A DNA stretch of 64,000 nucleotides from Desnuesiella massiliensis (lineage in GTDB: Bacteria > Bacillota > Clostridia > Clostridiales > Clostridiaceae), in assembly GCF_001403615.1 (NCBI RefSeq), contig NZ_LN879456.1, forward strand, positions 744,001-808,000, in the 5' to 3' direction. Position 1 is the stretch's first letter. Each line of letters starts with the position of its first letter. Both the position numbers and the translations under genes were made by a program. The notes under the pieces were generated by a model. It did no database searches. It saw only the letters and a list, made by a program, of their open reading frames with translations, and had not been told where the DNA came from. Positions 59,277 through 64,000 of the stretch are shown one piece after another.

Positions 59277-60191
59277 TTAAAAAAGTGCTTCAACAAATTC
59301 TTCTGCATTAAACTCCTGTAAATCTTCAATAGCTTCTCCCACTCCAATATACTTTACAGGAATTTTAAGCTCTTTGTTAATAGATATAACCACTCCACCT
59401 TTTGCTGTGCCATCTAATTTAGTTAAAATTATACCATCTACAGGACATACCTCCATAAATTGCTTTGCTTGAATCACTGCATTTTGACCTGTAGTTGCGT
59501 CTAAGACTAAAAGAGTCTCCTTTTTAACCTCATTATATTCTTTGTCAATTATTCTATTAATCTTACCTAGCTCATCCATAAGATTTTTTTTGTTATGAAG
59601 TCTTCCAGCAGTATCGCAGATTAGTACATCTATCTTTCTAGCCTTTGAAGCTTGAATAGCATCAAAAACCACCGCAGCAGGGTCTGAACCCTCTTGATGT
59701 CTAACTATATCTACGCTAGCTCTATTACTCCATACCTCTAACTGATCTATGGCTGCCGCTCTAAAGGTATCTGCTGCGGCTAATAGAACCTTATGGCCCT
59801 CCTGCTTGTATTTTGAAGCCATCTTACCTATAGATGTGGTCTTCCCCACACCATTCACTCCAATAATTAGCATAACCTTAGGAAAGGTTACTTCTCTCTC
59901 ATTAATTTTTTCATTTTCCTTCATCATTTCAGTAATTACACTTTTTAATACAGGCTTGATTTTAGATGGATCATTAATCTTTTCTTCTCTTATTTTCTTT
60001 CTCAATCCTTCAATGATTTCCATGGAGGTCTCTACTCCAATATCTGAGGTTATCAGCATTTCCTCTAACTCCTCATAGAGGTCTTCATCAATGGTAACTG
60101 CTAAATTTAAAATTTCATTTACCTTATCAGTTAAATTATCTCTAGTTTTTGCTAATCCACTTTTTAATTTTTCAAATAATCCTCCAAACAT
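59277..60191 (-). CDS. ftsY: Signal recognition particle receptor FtsY
   Basis: SRP receptor GTPase that docks Ffh-ribosome complexes at the membrane. A short N-terminal charged segment replaces the long acidic A domain; the NG domain has GVNGVGKTTSIGKMA (about 108), DTAGRLHNKKNL and TKLDGTAKGG. Length is 304 residues, normal for Firmicutes. It follows smc by 18 bp, the conserved smc-ftsY pair. Confidence 0.98.
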   Translation of the reverse strand: MFGGLFEKLKSGLAKTRDNLTDKVNEILNLAVTIDEDLYEELEEMLITSDIGVETSMEIIEGLRKKIREEKINDPSKIKPVLKSVITEMMKENEKINEREVTFPKVMLIIGVNGVGKTTSIGKMASKYKQEGHKVLLAAADTFRAAAIDQLEVWSNRASVDIVRHQEGSDPAAVVFDAIQASKARKIDVLICDTAGRLHNKKNLMDELGKINRIIDKEYNEVKKETLLVLDATTGQNAVIQAKQFMEVCPVDGIILTKLDGTAKGGVVISINKELKIPVKYIGVGEAIEDLQEFNAEEFVEALF

Positions 60192-60209
60192 TTTTTACCT
60201 CCCTTTATG

Positions 60210-63200
60210 TTAAGCGCTAAGATCTACAGAGACTATTTTAGAAACACCTTTTTCTTCCATGGTGACTCCATATAACACATCACTAGCTTCCATAGTACCT
60301 TTTCTATGAGTGATTATAATAAATTGAATATTAGAAGAAAATTTCTTTAAAAATTCTGCATATCTAAATACATTAGCATCATCTAGTGCTGCCTCAATCT
60401 CATCCAGTATGCAAAAGGGCGTTGGCTTCATCTTTAATATAGCAAATAACAACGCTATAGCTGATAGAACTTTTTCTCCACCAGACATCAAATTTATATT
60501 TTGAAGCTTTTTACCAGGGGGCTGCACATTTATTTCAATATTGGCAGTTAACTCATCTCCCTGAGAAAGAATTAAATCAGCACTTCCTCCTTTAAATAAT
60601 TCTTTAAAAGTATCATTGAAGTACTCTCTAAGTATCTTGAAGTTTTCATTAAATACTCTTTTCATCTTATCGGTCATTTCCTCAATAACACCTAGTAACT
60701 CTTCCTTAGCCTTTTCAAGATCTTCCTTTTGTGCAGACATAAAATAATATTTTTCCTTAACCTCTTTATATTCCTCTATAGCTCCTAGATTTACAGTGCC
60801 TAGTGCACTTATCTGTGATTTTAGTAAAGAAATATACTGCCTAAGCTTATCTGGATTATCTACAGGCTTAGCGAGCTCTAATGCCTCTGCAAAGGTTAAT
60901 CCAATCTCTTCATTTAGCTTAACATAGTTATTTTCCTTCTCCAGTTCATATCTTGTATTTAAAATATTGAGTTTATGCAGCTCCTCATCCTTCTTCTGGG
61001 AAGTCAAGCTCAAGTTTTCAATTTCATTATCTAAGCTCTTTACGCTTTCTTTCAAAGCTATCCTTATAACCTCATTTTTTTCAAAACTAATTTTTATGTC
61101 TTCAATAAATTTTTCAATGTTTTTCATTTCTTCTTCATTGGATTTTATTTTAATAGTATATTCTTCTATCATAGACATGTCAGCATTATTTTTTTCTTCT
61201 GTAGTTGAAATTGAGGTAAAAATCTCTTCTAGCTCATTAGATATCCTTTCTAAATCCCGTATTCTATTTGATACAGTTTCATCTACTTGAGCTTTCTTAA
61301 TTTTTAACTGCAGTAAGTTTTCCTTTTCAAACTTTATAGCTTCTTGAATATTTTTTAACTCTACTTCTATTTCCCTACTGCGATTTTTATTTTCACTTTC
61401 TTCTCCTATTAAACCTTCAATCTCCTCTACTTTGACCCTTATAATATTTAAATTATTACTAATTTTAATATTAATAGCTTCAATTTCATTTTCAGAAGTT
61501 TCAAGATTTTTATTAAGTTTATTATTTTCAATTTCTATAGAGGATATTTTGCTTTGAAGTTTTGTTATCTCTATATTATTAAAATGAACTTGATCTCTTA
61601 AATTTAAACATTCCTCATCAAGCTTTTTGTAAGTATCCTTGCAATTAGATAAATCTAAATTTAATGAGCCTATTTTATCTTTTAATGAAATAATATTTTT
61701 ACCAGTTTCCTCTATCTCTCTTTTTCTTCCTATTATGCTTATATTTTTGGTATAACTGCTTCCTCCCGTTAAAGCTCCTCCAGGATTTACAATCTGTCCA
61801 TCTAAAGTAACTATTCTATAGGAATAATCTATCTTCTTTGCCACAGTTAGTGCATTATTCATATTGTCACAAATTAATGTTCTTCCTAATACATAGTCTA
61901 TAGCTGACGTAAATTTTTTATCAAAGCTTACTAACTCACTGGCAATGCCAACAAAACCATTTAAATTCTTAATGCTATTGGATACTTCTATTTTTTTTGC
62001 TTTTATAATATTTAAAGGTAAGAAAGTGGCCCTTCCCATATTATTTTTCTTTAAATATTCTATGCATTCTTTTGCTACTGTTTCATTTACAGTAATTATA
62101 TCAGAAATAGCATTGCCTAAAGCCACCTCAATAGCTATCTCTAGCTTTTCCTTAACCGTTACTATTTCTCCTAGAACAAAACAATCCTCTTTGCCTAATT
62201 TTAAATATCCTTTTTCCATATGTTGCATTAGACTTTTTACTGAACGGTTATAGCCTTCATATTGCTTTTCTAAATTACTTAGCATATTATGATTAGCTTC
62301 TAATTTATTTAAATTATAGGTTTCATTTTTTAAGTTTTTCTCTTTACTATTTATATCCTCTTGTAAAGCAGCCATATTTTTTTTATTACTTTTGATATTG
62401 TCATTAAAGGATTCTATTTCTTCTGAAAGTTTATTTATTTCTACATTTAACATTTTAACGGTAGCTTCATTAATTTTTAATGAGTTTTTATAATTCTCAC
62501 AAGAAGAACTTAGTTGATTAACTTTGGACTTTAGTGACTCTATGTCATTCTCTATAATGGATTTGTTATTTTTTATTTCAGAAATACTTCTCAGTATTTC
62601 AATTTCATTATCTCGCCTTTTAGAAACTTCATTCTCTAAATCTACAACTCTATCATTCTGAAATTTAATTTTATGCTCTATTTCATGTATATCCTTATTA
62701 ATACACCCTTGTTCCTGCTGATATGATTTTGTCTCAACCTCATTAGTATTTTTTAATTCTTGCAGTTTTTTAAGCTTATCATTATAATTTTTTAAGATTT
62801 CTGTGGAATCTTTAATATTTTGTTTCAAGTTATTAATTCTATCCGATAATATTTGGACCTCAGACATTAAATTTTGAATTTTCTCTTTGCTTTCATAATA
62901 AATGCTTTTATTTTTATTATCTTGTTGTTCTTGGAATTCTAGCTGATTCTTTAAGTCTTCCATAGATTGCTTTTTTGTAGAAATCTCCAAAAATAAATCT
63001 TCCGTTTCTTTTTTTAGATGCTCCAATTGATTCTTATTATTTAACAAACTGTTATCTAAATTCTTTATAGAATTAATTATTAATGATACTTCCGTACCTT
63101 TTAACTCATTAGAAAGTTCAATAAATTTTTCTGCCTTCTCATTTTCTAATCTTAAAGGTTCTATTCTCTCTTCGTAGGTAGCTAGAATATCCGTTATTCT

Positions 63201-63767
63201 TATTAGATTCTGTTCAGAAGCATCTAATTTTTTTTCAGCCTCTTCCTTCCTAGTTTTAAATTTTACAATGCCGGCAGCTTCTTCTAGTAAAGCTCTTCTT
63301 TCTTCAGGTTTACCACTTAGTATGGCATCTATTTTACCCTGTCCTATAATAGAATAACCTTCTTTCCCTATACCAGTATCCATAAAAAGCTCATGAATAT
63401 CTCTTAATCTACAAGGCGTATTATTTATATAATATTCACTTTCCCCTGATCTGTATAATCTTCTACTAATTGTTACATCACTATAATCAATAGGAAGCTC
63501 CTTAGAGGCATTATCTAGAGTAAGTGAAACCTGAGCTAAACCTACGGGCTTTCTAAACTGAGTACCAGCGAAGATTACATCTTCCATCTTACCGCCTCTT
63601 AAAGACTTTACGCTTTGCTCTCCTAATACCCATCTTATAGCATCAGAAATATTGCTTTTACCGCTTCCATTGGGACCAACAACAGCTGTAACACCTTTTT
63701 TAAATGTAAGTTCAGTTTTATCTGCAAAAGATTTAAACCCTCTAATCTCTATTGATTTTAAAAACAT
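60210..63767 (-). CDS. smc: Chromosome segregation protein SMC
   Basis: Condensin ATPase that organises and separates sister chromosomes with ScpA and ScpB. Head Walker A GPNGSGKSNISDAIRWVLG near residue 32; coiled coils from about 165 to 500 and 680 to 1010; hinge domain about 515-665 with GGALTGGS; C-terminal head with SGGEKVLSAIALLFAI and Walker B FCILDEIEAALDD. Length is 1185 residues, full size. A small membrane-protein gene precedes it by 15 bp. Confidence 0.98.
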   Translation of the reverse strand: MFLKSIEIRGFKSFADKTELTFKKGVTAVVGPNGSGKSNISDAIRWVLGEQSVKSLRGGKMEDVIFAGTQFRKPVGLAQVSLTLDNASKELPIDYSDVTISRRLYRSGESEYYINNTPCRLRDIHELFMDTGIGKEGYSIIGQGKIDAILSGKPEERRALLEEAAGIVKFKTRKEEAEKKLDASEQNLIRITDILATYEERIEPLRLENEKAEKFIELSNELKGTEVSLIINSIKNLDNSLLNNKNQLEHLKKETEDLFLEISTKKQSMEDLKNQLEFQEQQDNKNKSIYYESKEKIQNLMSEVQILSDRINNLKQNIKDSTEILKNYNDKLKKLQELKNTNEVETKSYQQEQGCINKDIHEIEHKIKFQNDRVVDLENEVSKRRDNEIEILRSISEIKNNKSIIENDIESLKSKVNQLSSSCENYKNSLKINEATVKMLNVEINKLSEEIESFNDNIKSNKKNMAALQEDINSKEKNLKNETYNLNKLEANHNMLSNLEKQYEGYNRSVKSLMQHMEKGYLKLGKEDCFVLGEIVTVKEKLEIAIEVALGNAISDIITVNETVAKECIEYLKKNNMGRATFLPLNIIKAKKIEVSNSIKNLNGFVGIASELVSFDKKFTSAIDYVLGRTLICDNMNNALTVAKKIDYSYRIVTLDGQIVNPGGALTGGSSYTKNISIIGRKREIEETGKNIISLKDKIGSLNLDLSNCKDTYKKLDEECLNLRDQVHFNNIEITKLQSKISSIEIENNKLNKNLETSENEIEAINIKISNNLNIIRVKVEEIEGLIGEESENKNRSREIEVELKNIQEAIKFEKENLLQLKIKKAQVDETVSNRIRDLERISNELEEIFTSISTTEEKNNADMSMIEEYTIKIKSNEEEMKNIEKFIEDIKISFEKNEVIRIALKESVKSLDNEIENLSLTSQKKDEELHKLNILNTRYELEKENNYVKLNEEIGLTFAEALELAKPVDNPDKLRQYISLLKSQISALGTVNLGAIEEYKEVKEKYYFMSAQKEDLEKAKEELLGVIEEMTDKMKRVFNENFKILREYFNDTFKELFKGGSADLILSQGDELTANIEINVQPPGKKLQNINLMSGGEKVLSAIALLFAILKMKPTPFCILDEIEAALDDANVFRYAEFLKKFSSNIQFIIITHRKGTMEASDVLYGVTMEEKGVSKIVSVDLSA

Positions 63768-63782
63768 AAAGACTTCTTCTCC

Positions 63783-63881
63783 TTATACTCTAAATACTGT
63801 AGGTAATAAGCTTAGTACGAAGGCAACTATTAACAGATATACTAATATTTTGCTTATTTTTTTTCTTGTGCTTATTTTCAT
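63783..63881 (-). CDS. Short membrane miniprotein upstream of smc (Prli42/DUF4044-like)
   Basis: A 32-residue open frame: a basic start (MKISTRKKISK) followed by one hydrophobic helix (ILVYLLIVAFVLSLLP) and TVFRV. The ribosome binding site GGGGTG lies six bases before the ATG, and the stop is 15 bp before smc, whose own ribosome binding site overlaps this gap. Size, charge and single C-terminal helix resemble Prli42, the stressosome-anchoring miniprotein of Firmicutes, and DUF4044 proteins; the match is by architecture, not by firm sequence identity. It is too short for most gene finders. Confidence 0.55.
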   Translation of the reverse strand: MKISTRKKISKILVYLLIVAFVLSLLPTVFRV

Positions 63882-63910
63882 ATAAAAACACCCCTTCTTT
63901 TACTTATATT

Positions 63911-63939
63911 AGTTTATAGTAAAATTTTAAAAATATCAA
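63911..63939 (-). promoter_or_regulatory. Promoter of the miniprotein-smc-ftsY unit
   Basis: TTGATA (63939-63934) and TAAACT (63916-63911) with 17-bp spacing on the - strand; TATAAA with 15-bp spacing is an alternative -10. The transcript would start about 25 bases before the miniprotein ribosome binding site. Beyond it, at 63980-64000, lies what may be the right half of a terminator cut by the window edge. Confidence 0.55.
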
Positions 63940-64000
63940 CCTGCAGATTTATCAGTTAATATTTAAATTTTAACGTAAAAAGACCTTTAATACCATAAGG

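Overview
The window is a housekeeping stretch of a low-GC, spore-forming Firmicute, almost certainly a Clostridium sensu stricto. The reasons are the AT-rich sequence, AGGAGG-type ribosome binding sites, TTGACA/TATAAT promoters, U-tailed hairpin terminators, a spoVS gene, and a gene order that matches, from memory, the mid-chromosome region of Clostridium acetobutylicum. There are no rRNA or tRNA genes, CRISPR arrays, prophages or insertion sequences.

Layout. Bases 1-8139 read on the + strand: miaB (5' end cut by the window), mutS, mutL, miaA, hfq and a PLP enzyme of the YnbB family. From 8178 onward nearly all genes read on the - strand. The exceptions are a small cysteine-rich gene (8925-9329), a DUF378 membrane protein (12403-12624) and yraN (52925-53293). 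Read along the - strand from the right edge: a 32-codon membrane miniprotein, smc, ftsY, ylxM, ffh, rpsP, khpA, rimM, trmD, rplS, rbgA, rnhB; then an MFS transporter, comM, dprA, topA, codY; rpsB, tsf, pyrH, frr, uppS, cdsA, dxr, rseP, ispG; a remnant of polC; rimP, nusA, ylxR, ylxQ, infB, rbfA, nrnA, truB, ribF; rpsO, pnp, an M16 peptidase, ymxH, dapG, tepA, ftsK; rimO, pgsA, recA, rny, spoVS, a PHP phosphoesterase, an aspartate aminotransferase, ptsH, purB, a tyrosine recombinase and lexA.

How the parts fit. Strands converge at about 8.15 kb. A strong candidate dif site lies at 5477-5504, a Xer-type tyrosine recombinase at 9340-10329 and an FtsK/SpoIIIE translocase at 20599-22866. Together these suggest the window spans the replication terminus. 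DNA repair is dense: mutS, mutL, lexA and recA, with LexA boxes at lexA and recA. The - strand block is the translation, ribosome-maturation and envelope-precursor core, split into transcription units by clear terminators.

Points most worth attention: (1) only about the last 70 codons of polC remain between ispG and rimP; (2) the dif candidate; (3) a perfect 12-4-12 palindrome directly upstream of the tyrosine recombinase; (4) a 134-residue protein with two exact 17-residue C-x7-C-x2-C-x2-C modules, sharing the lexA intergenic region and its LexA box; (5) a 12-6-12 inverted repeat centred on the rpsB -10 element; (6) an inverted yraN next to an MFS gene inside the rnhB-comM region; (7) a tiny membrane-protein gene just upstream of smc. 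Family assignments rest on motif recognition by eye. No database search was possible.
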